Under the pieces are notes generated by a model. That model was given only the letters and a program-made list of their open reading frames with translations. It was not told where the DNA came from and did no database searches. A stretch of 64,000 nucleotides of DNA, taken from the NCBI GenBank assembly GCA_944470555.2, contig OX104134.1, positions 8,659,248-8,723,247 on the forward strand, read 5' to 3'. This document shows, piece after piece, positions 35,501-46,000 of this stretch (the stretch's first letter is position 1; the number at the start of each line of letters is the position of its first letter). The stretch comes from Heterobilharzia americana. Its lineage: Eukaryota; Platyhelminthes; Trematoda; Strigeidida; Schistosomatidae. Both the position numbers and the translations under genes were made by a program.

Positions 35501-35791
35501 GTTACATTATTCCTCCGTCATCATACATCTACTCTTTCTATATGTGATTGTGAAATCAGTAATTCCACACAGATTTTCGGATTGTTAGCTACAAGGAAAG
35601 AGGATGGCTCCATAAAAAAACATAGAAACGGAAAATCAATGACTAAGGCATACTATGAACATCCTCTAAGTTTCATACCACTAAATTTCAGACTCAGTAT
35701 AGTCAGATGTTTTGCATTTAAAGTAAGATCAATTTCCTCCAAGACGTGTGTAGAAAAAGAATTACTGGGTATCTATGTTATTCTTAGTTAA
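35501..35791 (+). mobile_element. PLE RT fragment, left arm
   Basis: Plus strand LLATRKEDGSIKKHRNGKSM and FRLSIVRCFAFKVRSIS match the PLE region after the catalytic box (LLSRREDGSIRRSIYKK and KRGLVRCLFNRINR in the copy at 31.3 kb). Old and broken. Confidence 0.7.
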
Positions 35792-36383
35792 AAAGGATCT
35801 GCGACTCCCTGTTCTCGAAAATCTGCCTCGGCATGCAGAAACAATGTTTCTGAATTATCTGGCCAGTATGATACGAGCTGGATAGTGTTCGTTGTCGGCT
35901 TAATACGGATAAGCTTCGGAGTATGATTGAGTATGGGAACGAGTTGTATATGTATACATAAAGGTTATCAAAATGAAAACAGTATACAAGTGAACAAATG
36001 GGACGGGCTCACCAATTTAAGATTTGTTCTCGGTCGGGATTTGTTATCACCTCGGGCTCACCAGTTTAGGAATTGTCCTGGTGCGAACTTGACAGACGCA
36101 GAGGCCAATCACTAATTATTCGAACTTGTTATATATCCACGAATACGAGACCGAGAAAGAACACAATAGCGTAGTCGGATGGGATAGTATATTTGTGAGG
36201 TCGTGTCAAGATACCGATGCGTTCCAACTAACTGGCTAGAAGGTCGATTATGAGCAGTGCAACATAACACGGCAGCATACTGAATGGCAAGCATGCTTGA
36301 CCGGGTTCCTTCTGCTTATCGAGTCCAGTTAAACTATCAAGGTCAGCATCAATGTTGAGTCTTGTCGAACCCTAGGCTATTGA
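35792..36383 (-). mobile_element. LTR and leader remnant of a second gypsy family, left arm
   Basis: Mirror of 42678-43270 and homologous to the LTR part of the 3.53-kb tandem unit. The primer-binding-site-like TGGTGAGCCCGAGGTGAT lies at 36046-36063 on the minus strand. Confidence 0.7.
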
Positions 36384-36940
36384 TTCTGGAGAAATATATG
36401 ACTCTACAATGTAAATAGTGATAGATATGTCAGCTTATGGATAGAAAAATGGCTGACAATTTGTAAGAACTGCAAACAAATAAGTGAGAAGGTGATCACT
36501 TTTTAATACCTGCTGTGGTATTGTTAGCTAATGAACAAACAGCTCATATCTTGAAATACTGAATTTCAGCTCTATTTTCATGCAAAAGTCATCAATCACC
36601 CTGTTGATTTACTTTTCTGTTGCAGCTCGTGGATTGTATGACAAGTTCATATCAGAATACTTCAAATTTCGTTTACTTGATCGAGCTTGTTTCCAATAGA
36701 TCCAGTACAAAAGGTTTCCACCCACCATGCCACCAATTCGATCAGCAGAAATGTTCATCATTACTTATTTGAATCCTGAGGTCATGAAAACACCTATGAT
36801 ATTGATAATACATATCATTTTAAATTGATTCATCTCATTAAAACATGTGATCGTTTGTAAAATATAACAAGTCATTAGTTTCTTCCTGCATTGTACAAAT
36901 GAAAATACGATAAAACGTCCCGAATACTTTACAAGCGTGA

Positions 36941-37108
36941 TTAGACGTAGCCGTTCTTCTTTAGGATAGACATCAAGTAATTTTCTTCGTTTCTCCTTAG
37001 CGTCGTTTTACTGCAGTGTGTTTTCGCTCTTTCGAATAGAGTTTGGACGCAACTAGTTTTGTGCGTTGTTGCTATTGTAGCTGAGGACTTGATCAGTGTG
37101 TGTCGGCT
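36941..37108 (-). mobile_element. PLE end fragment at the inner edge of the left arm
   Basis: Minus strand RHTLIKSSATIATTHKTSCV then QTLFERAKTHCSKT and ILKKNGYV, the segment after the RT (compare NHPLSHKRSCVRTLYRRVETHC in the family). It begins abruptly at the duplication breakpoint. The same piece in the right arm is continuous with the rest of the PLE. Confidence 0.8.
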
Positions 37109-38724
37109 TCCATAGGATGATTTTGTGTGCAATATGATTTTTGGAACTAGTTGTGCAAACAGAGTAGGTACCAGGTTACTATTCTATAAGGTTCTAAGCC
37201 TCATACCATCCTATAAAGCCAGTGCAGAAATAAAAGCTTCATTGGTAACCTTGAGTTTGTTAGAAATGATAAACTTCAAGCTAAATATTTCAATCTATTA
37301 TAGTCTTCTTTCCATGAAAATTATATTCCATATAATGACCGCCCGCTATTAGACAAATAAAAAAGCCCGTCACTGTGAACAGTTGACGTAATCTTGATCT
37401 CAGTACAATGTTAAACCTAAGTTTCTAACGCACCGACGTCTTAGCTCAGTACCATAATAAATTGGCACTCAGTATTCAAGTTGATGAATACCAGGCTGAA
37501 ATCATAAAATACTGCTATATTAGCCGTCTCAACTATTCATTTTTTTTGTAATAGATAGAACTGAAAGACAATACGAAGATGACAGTTGAGGTTAACTGAG
37601 GCATCAGTTGCAGTATAATTTAGATCACTATCTCCAGATGTAAACCTTGATTATCCTGCAAAAGAAAACAGCCCAAAATATAATTAAAAATGGAGTTTCA
37701 ACAACATCTTAATCATCAAGCATCACACCGCAATATTACATGAATTTAAGAAATGTACTTAGTTTTGTTTCACAACACTACCTGTATAATTTGCTGTTCA
37801 TTTTCTTAAGATAAACTTTACAGTCAAATAATGAAATACGTAAGTGATAGATTATCAGAATTACTTGCGGAAATGTAGTTAGTAAAGCCTGAAGCAGTTG
37901 AAGTATATTCTAGGGAAATTGATCAGACTTTGAGGTCTTAAATCTGGTTATCGGTAAATTGTCAAAGACAAGGTGTAGTGCGCAGTCAGATTTCATGACG
38001 TTTGAGGTTCCAACAAAAGGGGTATAGACATTCACTAACAGATATTTAGGCTGATTTGATTTTATTTGAAATCGATATTTTCGGTGAAATTTGTATGTAT
38101 GTAACCTCAATAAACTTCTTAGTTAGTTGTACACACACAGACTATACAATGTTAATGAGTATTTTGTCTGAATTGTAAGTCAACAGTCTATGCATCACCA
38201 ACATAGTAAACAGAACAAACAGGCATAAACGTAAACCAATAGCTTTGAAATTAATTGCAAAATTATGTCAGAACAAAATAATGCACAGTTATGAACTAAA
38301 CCATATACTGTACTGCCAATTAAAAGTGGTCATTCAAAGTGTCCATTTAGATGCATTTAACTTTTCAGCATCTTTCAGTTATGACCATTTAACTTAGTTC
38401 ATCACCACTTTACCTGATGTGAATTCTAAATAAGCCTGTGGTTTACGCTTATTAATGACGAAAAGGTCATTATGAATTATCGTCATCAATTGTCCCATTT
38501 ATCTTTAACTTTGTTTAGCTATTTTCAATCCCATTGGACAGTCAATCGATGGTCTATATCTGACACTCTTCGGCAGAACATGCTGACGTAGACACTAATA
38601 GAGAAAAAATAGTTGTTCTATTGTAGAAGCTTGCCTCTTGGAGAAGTCCTCCCATCTTTGAACAACGTGAAGCGTAATAGGCTGGTATGATTTTGAAGTG
38701 GTGGAGAATATTTGTAGCTCAAGT
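37109..38724. other. spacer of the inverted duplication, left part
   Basis: A/T-rich, with no recognised gene or repeat. The short frames at 37125-37352 and 37910-38110 have no motif. Confidence 0.45.
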
Positions 38725-38895
38725 AGATGGTTTTGGTGTATTGTGTTCTCTGAGCTGAGCTGTTTAGTCATGGGGCTTTCATCGTCTTTCTAGACGACGT
38801 CTTCAGCACTAACTTCAGTATGAAGTGAGCTGTCAACATTTCTCCATGACTGATTTAGTAGCTTGCCCTGACTAACTGGTTTGTGATAGATTGTT
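38725..38895 (-). mobile_element. PLE 3' untranslated tail, distal piece of a split element
   Basis: On the minus strand this matches 50300-50460 (AATCAGTCATGGAGAAAT, GTGCTGAAGACGTCGTCT, AAGACGATGAAAGCCCCAT). Its proximal partner is 40441-40560, so the tail has been split by the intervening ~1.5 kb. Confidence 0.75.
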
Positions 38896-39799
38896 TCCTT
38901 TGATTCCCAGCCGCACCATAATGCTTAAGTAGTGCGGGTGAATGCCTGAATAATGGGGTGACTAGCCATAATATTGCGTTCGATAGGCAAGGGGTAGGAA
39001 TTTTTTACCTAATATTTCCGTGCCCGCTGAAACAAGGCGGAGAGTGCGGAAATAATGCGGGTAGTGCTGAAATAAGGCGAGTAGTGCTGAAATAGTCCGG
39101 ATAAATTAATTGATGTGTGTAGCGCAGTCCACAAAACTACCTAAGTTATGCTAAATACCTTATTTATTAAATTTGTTTATTGATGTATTCTTTCAGAATC
39201 ATAAATAGAAACAAATATGTGTCGACATGCTAAACCTACTCCACTGTTTGACTGTTATGAGAAAAATGGTTGCCACTACTCTAGCGCGTACACCATACAG
39301 GTAGGTTGCTGTTTTGTTCCGGCGATCACCTGCAAGTGTATTGCCGTCCGGAAACCAAATTACGAGATTATAATCCCTTTAAGCCATACATTATCCAGCG
39401 TCCATGTTTAAGTGGTAGCTTCATAAACCCTTGGAATTCGCGGTTTTCTTTTACATATCCAGGTAACCTTTAATCATCTCATCGCCACCAAAAAAAACTG
39501 AATTTCTACTCTTTCATGTTTACAGCCGACAACTTTCATCAATACCGAAGAACATACGGTACCGGTAGGTTCACCGTTTATTCTGCAACTAGATTTGAAA
39601 ACGTGATCAACATTGCTTTGTACTAAATTCCAATTTTTTTAGAAAGCCCCCAGTCATACACGAATGCTTAAGTAATGCGTATGAATGCCGAAATAGGGCG
39701 GCTCAATGAATTAAATATGAATGCTGACATGCGACAATTAAGCTGATTTTCACGGACTACCCGCATAATTTACGAACTTACGGAATATTTTTTTTGAGG

Positions 39800-40010
39800 G
39801 AGTTGTGGAGGTTTGGAAATATTTCAAGTTGTTATTCATCGTAGACTGACATCAGTTGGAGGAACAAACGGAACCTAGGAGCATTGGACAGCTGTTTCGT
39901 CCTAGTATGAGACTACGCATCACTGTGCACCCACGACCCAACCAGGGATCGAACCGCGACCTTCAGGTTCTGCGGCCAGCGCGTTACCATTGAGCCACTG
40001 GCTCGGCGGA
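39800..40010 (-). mobile_element. tRNA-derived SINE, copy A
   Basis: The minus strand has an A-box TGGCTCAATGG (39987-39997) and a B-box GGTTCGATCCC (39945-39955), 31 bases apart, the spacing of a tRNA-type RNA polymerase III promoter. A hammerhead-like segment follows, then an A/T-rich tail with CAACTGATGTCAGTCTACGA. The G+C content is well above its surroundings. Confidence 0.8.
39880..39932 (-). ncRNA. decayed hammerhead ribozyme motif in SINE copy A
   Basis: Minus strand AGTCTCATACTAGGACGAAA then CAGCTGTCCAATGC. The GAAA half and the GTC cleavage context are kept. The CUGANGA half is disrupted (GTGATGCGTAGTC). Confidence 0.5.
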
Positions 40011-40189
40011 ATCCAATGCTCCATATTTCCAACTTCTGTTAGCTTACGATATAGCGCAACAGCCACCCAGTGTCATCGTTGAGTATCTGTCCTCACGACT
40101 ATCAGGCTTTGACTCCACCGGTCACGACTTCTCATTGGAACTTCGGGAATATTTCTCGAAGCTAGTCACCAATGAGCACCAGTTCAATT

Positions 40190-40345
40190 GAATTTTGAGG
40201 CCACGGGTTCGATCCCTGGTTGGGTCGTGGGTGCACAGTGCTGCGGAGTCCCATACTAGGACGAAACAGCTGTCCAGTGCTCCCAGGTTTTCTTTGATCC
40301 TCCAACTGATGTCAGTCTACGATGAATAACAACTTGAAATACTTA
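40190..40345 (+). mobile_element. tRNA-derived SINE, copy B, 5'-truncated, inverted relative to copy A
   Basis: Starts just before the B-box GGTTCGATCCC (40206-40216); the A-box is missing. It shares TGGTTGGGTCGTGGGTGCAC, the hammerhead-like segment and the tail GATGTCAGTCTACGATGAAT with copy A. Confidence 0.8.
40232..40282 (+). ncRNA. hammerhead ribozyme-like motif in SINE copy B
   Basis: CTGCGGAGTCC, CATACT loop, AGGACGAAAC, AGCTGTC, CAGTGC. The stem II strands GTCC/GGAC, GAAA and the GUC cleavage triplet are intact. The core CUGANGA reads CUGCGGA, one substitution. Stem III could be only a few pairs, the short type that works better as a dimer. Confidence 0.6.
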
Positions 40346-40440
40346 CGGAATGATTGCAGCGTGCATGAGTAAATTCCGCCTTATTTACGCACAATTCCCG
40401 ACTTATTTCAGCATTCACACGCATTATTTAAGCACTCGTG

Positions 40441-40560
40441 TTTGACTGGGTTGTTGTGTTATTGAATGTACAAATATTCCTGTTGGCTGTCCCTCTGCTT
40501 GACCTCTGACCTTTCTGCCGTCTACCATTTTTCTCATTGGTTGATATACTGGGTCTATGT
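40441..40560 (-). mobile_element. PLE C-terminal tail, proximal piece of the split element
   Basis: Minus strand DPVYQPMRKMVDGRKVRGQA and GQPTGIFVHSITQQPSQT match the tail of the PLE at 50160-50290 (AGPFINQ, GRRSSKLTANRNICS). It continues into 38725-38895 if the ~1.5-kb insertion is removed. Confidence 0.7.
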
Positions 40561-42120
40561 CTGGAACAAATAAGAAAGATGGATGGAACAATTGATGATA
40601 ACAGATGCACATCATCGGATCCGGAAAAACCAATTCGCGATTCAAAATCAAAAGATAAAACTAGAAAGCATATGGCAACGCTAATGACAGCAGTTGAAAA
40701 ATTAAGTAGTCGATACAGAGAACAACGAAGAACAGCCCTCAGAATAAAGCTGCTCAAAATCTCAGAAGCACTCGCAACCGAAGAAACAAACAACTGTGTT
40801 GCCAAATCATCAGAAAAACCACTAACAAAAATGGAAGAACTTCTCCTTCAGAAAGGATTGAATTACAACACAAGAGGCCTCCAAACCAGAATTTTTTGCG
40901 GCATTAGAATAGTCACTTAAAACATCAGGATTAAATGAGGCCACTTAACGAAAAGTACAGCAAACAATCGTACCCCTGACCAGTTAGAAGAGACATCACG
41001 CTCAAACGGATACTCAGGAACAGAAAGCATTAAAAAGACTGAAAAATATGAAATATATCGTTATACTTCCAGCAGACAAAGGAGGTGCTGCAGTAGTTAT
41101 GGACAAAGAAGACTACGTCAATGAGGTAAAGGGATCACTCAAATATGAAAATGTATATCAATCACTTGAAACCAAACCTATCCAAAAGTTCGACAACCAG
41201 ATCAATAAAACCTTGAACAAACTCTTCAAAGCAGAAGAACTAGAAAAGCAAGATAAATGGCGAATGAAATCGAATGGGCCCATCCTTCCTCGTTTCTACG
41301 GCAGATCAAAACTACACAAACCCGATATCCCTCTACAACCAATAGTTTCACTTCTGGGAACTCCAACATACAACAAATCAAGAGAACTTTCGAGAAAACT
41401 GAAGCATCTCATTCAATCATATGGATATTCCAAAAAATTACCAACAGAATTCTTAGAATAGATCAAAAGCATTAATATGGAAAACGACAAATTGATGGTA
41501 TCCTTCGATGTCACAGTACTATTGGCCAAGGAAACTATGTCCCTCCTGATCACTGAAGACACAAGCCTTTCGCAACGTACAAAACTTAAATGTTCAAGTC
41601 TGATGGAACTCATCGACCTTTGCCTGACAACAAACTTCCAAATCAATGGCAAGATATACAAACAGATGAAAGGAACTCCAATGAGGTCACTAATATCCGG
41701 ACTAATTGCAGAAGCAGTGCTGCAGAGACTGGAAGCCACCATTCTACGTGTGGTTAAAACAAAATTTTGGATTCTCTGGATTCTCTACTTTGCCATTATC
41801 AAAAAAGATGGTATCGAAAACACAGTTTGAAAAACAACTTTTTCAATGACATCAAATTCACAATGGAGAAGGAGTTAAACAACAAACTACCATTCCTGAA
41901 TATTTAGTCAGTAGGACGAATGCCAGAAAGCTGGAAACTCAAGTGCACAGGTAGCCGACACACACTGATCAAGTCCTCAGCTACAATAGCAACAACGCAC
42001 AAAACTAGTTGCGTCCAAACTCTATTCGAAAGAGCGAAAACACACTGCAGTAAAACGACGCTAAGGAGAAACGAAGAAAATTACTTGATGTCTATCCTAA
42101 AGAAGAACGGCTACGTCTAA
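40561..42120 (+). mobile_element. Penelope-like element, N-terminal region and RT, frameshifted
   Basis: In order on the plus strand: KMEELLLQKGLNYNTRGLQT; YIVILPADKGGAAVVMDKED; LPRFYGRSKLHKPDIPLQPI; LMVSFDVTVL (first catalytic Asp region); YKQMKGTPMRSLISGLIAEA then VLQRLEA; a damaged catalytic-box region after FWILW; and the post-RT segment RHTLIKSSATIATTHKTSCV. Frames at 40537-40920, 41048-41461 and 41477-41830 are separated by stops. It is placed head-to-head with the PLE tail at 40441-40560. The breakpoint of the right arm (41953) falls inside this element. Confidence 0.88.
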
Positions 42121-42677
42121 TCACGCTTGTAAAGTATTCGGGACGTTTTATCGTATTTTCATTTGTACAATGCAGGAAGAAACTAATGACTTGTTATATT
42201 TTACAAACGATCACATGTTTTAATGAGATGAATCAATTTAAAATGATATGTATTATCAATATCATAGGTGTTTTCATGACCTCAGGATTCAAATAAGTAA
42301 TGATGAACATTTCTGCTGATCGAATTGGTGGCATGGTGGGTGGAAACCTTTTGTACTGGATCTATTGGAAACAAGCTCGATCAAGTAAACGAAATTTGAA
42401 GTATTCTGATATGAACTTGTCATACAATCCACGAGCTGCAACAGAAAAGTAAATCAACAGGGTGATTGATGACTTTTGCATGAAAATAGAGCTGAAATTC
42501 AGTATTTCAAGATATGAGCTGTTTGTTCATTAGCTAACAATACCACAGCAGGTATTAAAAAGTGATCACCTTCTCACTTATTTGTTTGCAGTTCTTACAA
42601 ATTGTCAGCCATTTTTCTATCCATAAGCTGACATATCTATCACTATTTACATTGTAGAGTCATATATTTCTCCAGAA

Positions 42678-43270
42678 TCAATAGCCTAGGGTTCGACAAG
42701 ACTCAACATTGATGCTGACCTTGATAGTTTAACTGGACTCGATAAGCAGAAGGAACCCGGTCAAGCATGCTTGCCATTCAGTATGCTGCCGTGTTATGTT
42801 GCACTGCTCATAATCGACCTTCTAGCCAGTTAGTTGGAACGCATCGGTATCTTGACACGACCTCACAAATATACTATCCCATCCGACTACGCTATTGTGT
42901 TCTTTCTCGGTCTCGTATTCGTGGATATATAACAAGTTCGAATAATTAGTGATTGGCCTCTGCGTCTGTCAAGTTCGCACCAGGACAATTCCTAAACTGG
43001 TGAGCCCGAGGTGATAACAAATCCCGACCGAGAACAAATCTTAAATTGGTGAGCCCGTCCCATTTGTTCACTTGTATACTGTTTTCATTTTGATAACCTT
43101 TATGTATACATATACAACTCGTTCCCATACTCAATCATACTCCGAAGCTTATCCGTATTAAGCCGACAACGAACACTATCCAGCTCGTATCATACTGGCC
43201 AGATAATTCAGAAACATTGTTTCTGCATGCCGAGGCAGATTTTCGAGAACAGGGAGTCGCAGATCCTTTT
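42678..43270 (+). mobile_element. LTR and leader remnant of a second gypsy family, right arm
   Basis: Matches the LTR/leader of the 3.53-kb tandem unit from TCAATAGCCTAGGGTTCGAC through GAACGCATCGGTATCTTGAC to GGGAGTCGCAGATCCT. At 42998-43015 lies TGGTGAGCCCGAGGTGAT, close to TGGTGACCCCGACGTGAT, the site complementary to the 3' end of tRNA-Trp used by CsRn1-type elements. No coding part follows. It breaks into PLE sequence near 43270. Confidence 0.7.
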
Positions 43271-43560
43271 TAACTAAGAATAACATAGATACCCAGTAAT
43301 TCTTTTTCTACACACGTCTTGGAGGAAATTGATCTTACTTTAAATGCAAAACATCTGACTATACTGAGTCTGAAATTTAGTGGTATGAAACTTAGAGGAT
43401 GTTCATAGTATGCCTTAGTCATTGATTTTCCGTTTCTATGTTTTTTTATGGAGCCATCCTCTTTCCTTGTAGCTAACAATCCGAAAATCTGTGTGGAATT
43501 ACTGATTTCACAATCACATATAGAAAGAGTAGATGTATGATGACGGAGGAATAATGTAAC
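43270..43560 (-). mobile_element. PLE RT fragment, right arm
   Basis: Mirror of 35501-35791: LLATRKEDGSIKK and NFRLSIVRCFAFKVRS on the minus strand. An old fragment next to the gypsy leader. Confidence 0.7.
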
Positions 43561-44230
43561 ATCAAATCATGATAATCATATGCTGATCAAATTTAAGTTT
43601 TTTATTCTGTCGACAAACTGAAAAGTGTATTTGACTCTATATTTCGTCAGCTCTTCACGCAAAGGTTGAAGTAATTGTCCACCCATCTTGTGATCGCACA
43701 GTTAAGTGAGTTAGTCAAGTCGACGATTGAACGAAGGGACACCACAGGTTTATTGATATCTCGTTAAGTCATTCATCTATGGAATCGTGCTGACTTTGAA
43801 TTCCAACTTCTCAGATGTGGTGGACGAAACTTCCCTATCATCTCTGAGTTTCTTTAGTGAGACAGTTACATCGTTTTACTTTATCGCTTTGACCTTTCGT
43901 CGACCATTGTTTCTAAAATCTTCTTTCGTCCTGCAATACTGGATGTATTTTTATTGTCATCATTCCTCTTCACAAATAAAACTGCCTATCGTTCATCAAA
44001 TCTAGTGATGACGATGTTTCTACCTATTCTGAATCCTTTGATAACCTCGTGATACCACCTAGTAAGAATACCTACTCTCATATCCTTATTGCTTTTTGTG
44101 CTGATCGCAGCAGTTGACTAGAATTTATTCAAATCTTTCCAACTCTACACTAAATACACTACAACCAAACTAGTTATTTTCACTAAAACGTGTCCAGACT
44201 GTACATGCAAACGTATATTTCGTCAATTTG

Positions 44231-44426
44231 TTCTTGATTGTTGCAAAATTTAGGTTGTAATTTATTGAGTAGTAATAATTACGAATGTGAGCCTCAGGAC
44301 TTGCTGGAAATTCGTGGTTTGGCATTTGACTTTCTAAACCCCCTAACAGAAGAAAGTGAAAATTTCAAGTTTCAAGAGATGGAATTAAATGACAATTCTG
44401 TTAGCGATCTCAAGCAGTTTCTGTAA
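44231..44426 (+). other. exon-like acidic frame, unassigned
   Basis: After a plausible acceptor (gttgcaaaatttag at 44253) the plus strand reads CNLLSSNNYECEPQDLLEIR then GLAFDFLNPLTEESENFKFQ and ends DNSVSDLKQFL before TAA. The composition and lack of repeats look like a real exon, and a donor (CT|gtaaaa) overlaps the stop. I do not recognise it. The identical mirror copy is at 34635-34830. Confidence 0.35.
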
Positions 44427-45380
44427 AACGTTCTGTCGTATATACGGATTACAGTAAATTATTCAAGCAGTTTTAATAAACAGAATGCATTATATCGATC
44501 TATATTCAACCAATTATTGTACACTATCAGCAAACGAATAAGGATTTTCCTTTAAAATATTCAGGCTGTGCTGCTGCTTTGAATGACCGATAGTCATGTA
44601 AGAAATAGTACAATACAATGCTAACTTGATAAAGATATTCATCTTCTGTACTTTCTAAATCCTACTGGTGCTACTTCATGTCTTGGATAAGTTAAGCAAA
44701 CAACCAGATCCACGAAGGAATATCTTTCTTACCTTTCATTATTTTCAGTGTAAGTTTATTTTACACAGTCCAACACATATGTGCTAATGAATCATTAACT
44801 ACTCTAGTGTTGCATAGATGCTGAAGTCAGCCCCTTTGTAACACAAAGACCAAGCTGAAGCCAATTAAAGTGGGCGGAGGGAGGGGTAATATGTGGAATT
44901 AGTCATCTTCAGCTGGCAGTCATTATGAAAATATTTTAAGTAAAGTAAATTACACCTGATGTTTAGATACTTACAGATAATACAATACTGCAAAATGAGT
45001 TGTTTTTAGAAAAAATGAAGGCTACATTGCAGACAGAAAATGATTACCTTATAAACTTTTATTCATTATGGACTATATTCCCTTAAGGTGGTGAATCCAG
45101 TCTTTCTAACAGATGAAAAGATAGGAAAAGGAGCATCTGTAATAACCTTGTGATGAATGTTCACTACGACTTTTCTCTCTTTTCAATAATTAATTCTAAA
45201 TGATATAGTTAGTTTAAAATGTGGTAAGGTAAACAGCACCATCAAGGCATTGAAGCACTTGATATTATTATTAATGTTTACTTATGTGTACAATCTGACA
45301 GTAAATCATAATATTTGAGTTGTGAAATTTTATATGCAGAATTTTTGTTTCGAATTATCTGATATTTTAGTTTTAATTAA

Positions 45381-45704
45381 AAGAGTTGCAATTCATTGAT
45401 TCTGCTGGTTAATGAAGTTCATATACTGCAAAAATCTACTCTGAATTCGACTGTAACAAATCAACATCTGTCTGTTCTATATTTAAACGAAACAACTTTG
45501 CTTCGTAGTTATTTCGTAACAAAAATCAAGCACAAATTTCTATTGCATAGTGAACATTTCTTTAGTGACAGTAACTTATGCAGTACAAGTTCTAAGTTAA
45601 GTGACCTCAGAACAACGGAGTTAGAGAATTCTAGTGACTATCAAACTAGATATCTCATCTCACCTTTGTGTAGTACAGGGTCAGTCATAGTGAAAAGATA
45701 GATT
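45381..45704 (+). other. exon-like frame beside the gypsy LTR, unassigned
   Basis: The plus-strand frame is open for about 107 codons: EVHILQKSTLNSTVTNQHLS, then TTLLRSYFVTKIKHKFLLHS, ending STGSVIVKR. It ends 17 bases before the gypsy LTR. A donor-like GG|gtcagt lies near its end. It could be part of a host gene cut by the gypsy insertion, or chance. The mirror copy is at 33357-33680. Confidence 0.3.
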
Positions 45705-45720
45705 ACTTGACGATAGAATG

Positions 45721-46000
45721 TGTAGTACGAACAATTTGAATGGTAGTGTTTACATGTGGTACTCCTTACACTAACGGAGCCATTTACAAATGTCTTTGTT
45801 TCCTCTCCATTCCTGTCTTGATTTGATCTTGACCGGCTCTTCATACACTCTTATCAGCAGTATCCCCTGTAATACGCCTGTGTTATCCCCTGTGTTGCTC
45901 TTGGCAGAAACCTTACCCATTGCCGGTAATTCCCTATGATTCCTGCCTCCCTCTCCATATATACTACCTAAATCCGTTGTTATCAGCAACGCCCACTACA
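45721..46000 (-). repeat. gypsy 3' LTR, right-arm copy
   Basis: Mirror of 33061-33340, with the same TGTAGT...ACTACA ends and polypurine tract. I did not find a matching 5' LTR on the far side of the element. Confidence 0.78.

Larger units (their letters stand above)
31668..37108. repeat. 5.44-kb inverted duplication, left arm
   Basis: Reverse complement of 41953-47393. Paired coordinates sum to 79061 over most of the arm and to 79060 beyond a one-base indel near 32925. The part from 33.0 to 37.1 kb appears essentially identical in the two arms. The gypsy part (31.67-33.0 kb) shows several differences. Confidence 0.95.
38896..40440. mobile_element. ~1.5-kb insertion with imperfect terminal inverted repeats, possible non-autonomous DNA transposon
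   Basis: Left end CACCATAATGCTTAAGTAGT then GCGGGTGAATGCC. Right end, on the minus strand, CACGAGTGCTTAAATAATGC then GTGTGAATGCTG. Degenerate copies of the same motif (TGCGGGTAGTGCTGAAATAA and similar) recur at 38990-39110 and 39660-39705, as in elements with subterminal repeats. No transposase frame is present, and no clean target-site duplication could be fixed. The insertion contains the two SINEs listed below. Confidence 0.45.

Noticed and set aside
36112..36294. Frame MLAIQYAAVLCCTAHNRPSS in both arms as a small gene
   Set aside because: It lies inside the gypsy LTR remnant, is not kept in the array copies, and has no motif.
39930..40010. Functional tRNA gene on the minus strand
   Set aside because: A- and B-boxes are present but no proper acceptor stem or anticodon arm. 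It is the head of a SINE whose tail is repeated at 40190-40345.
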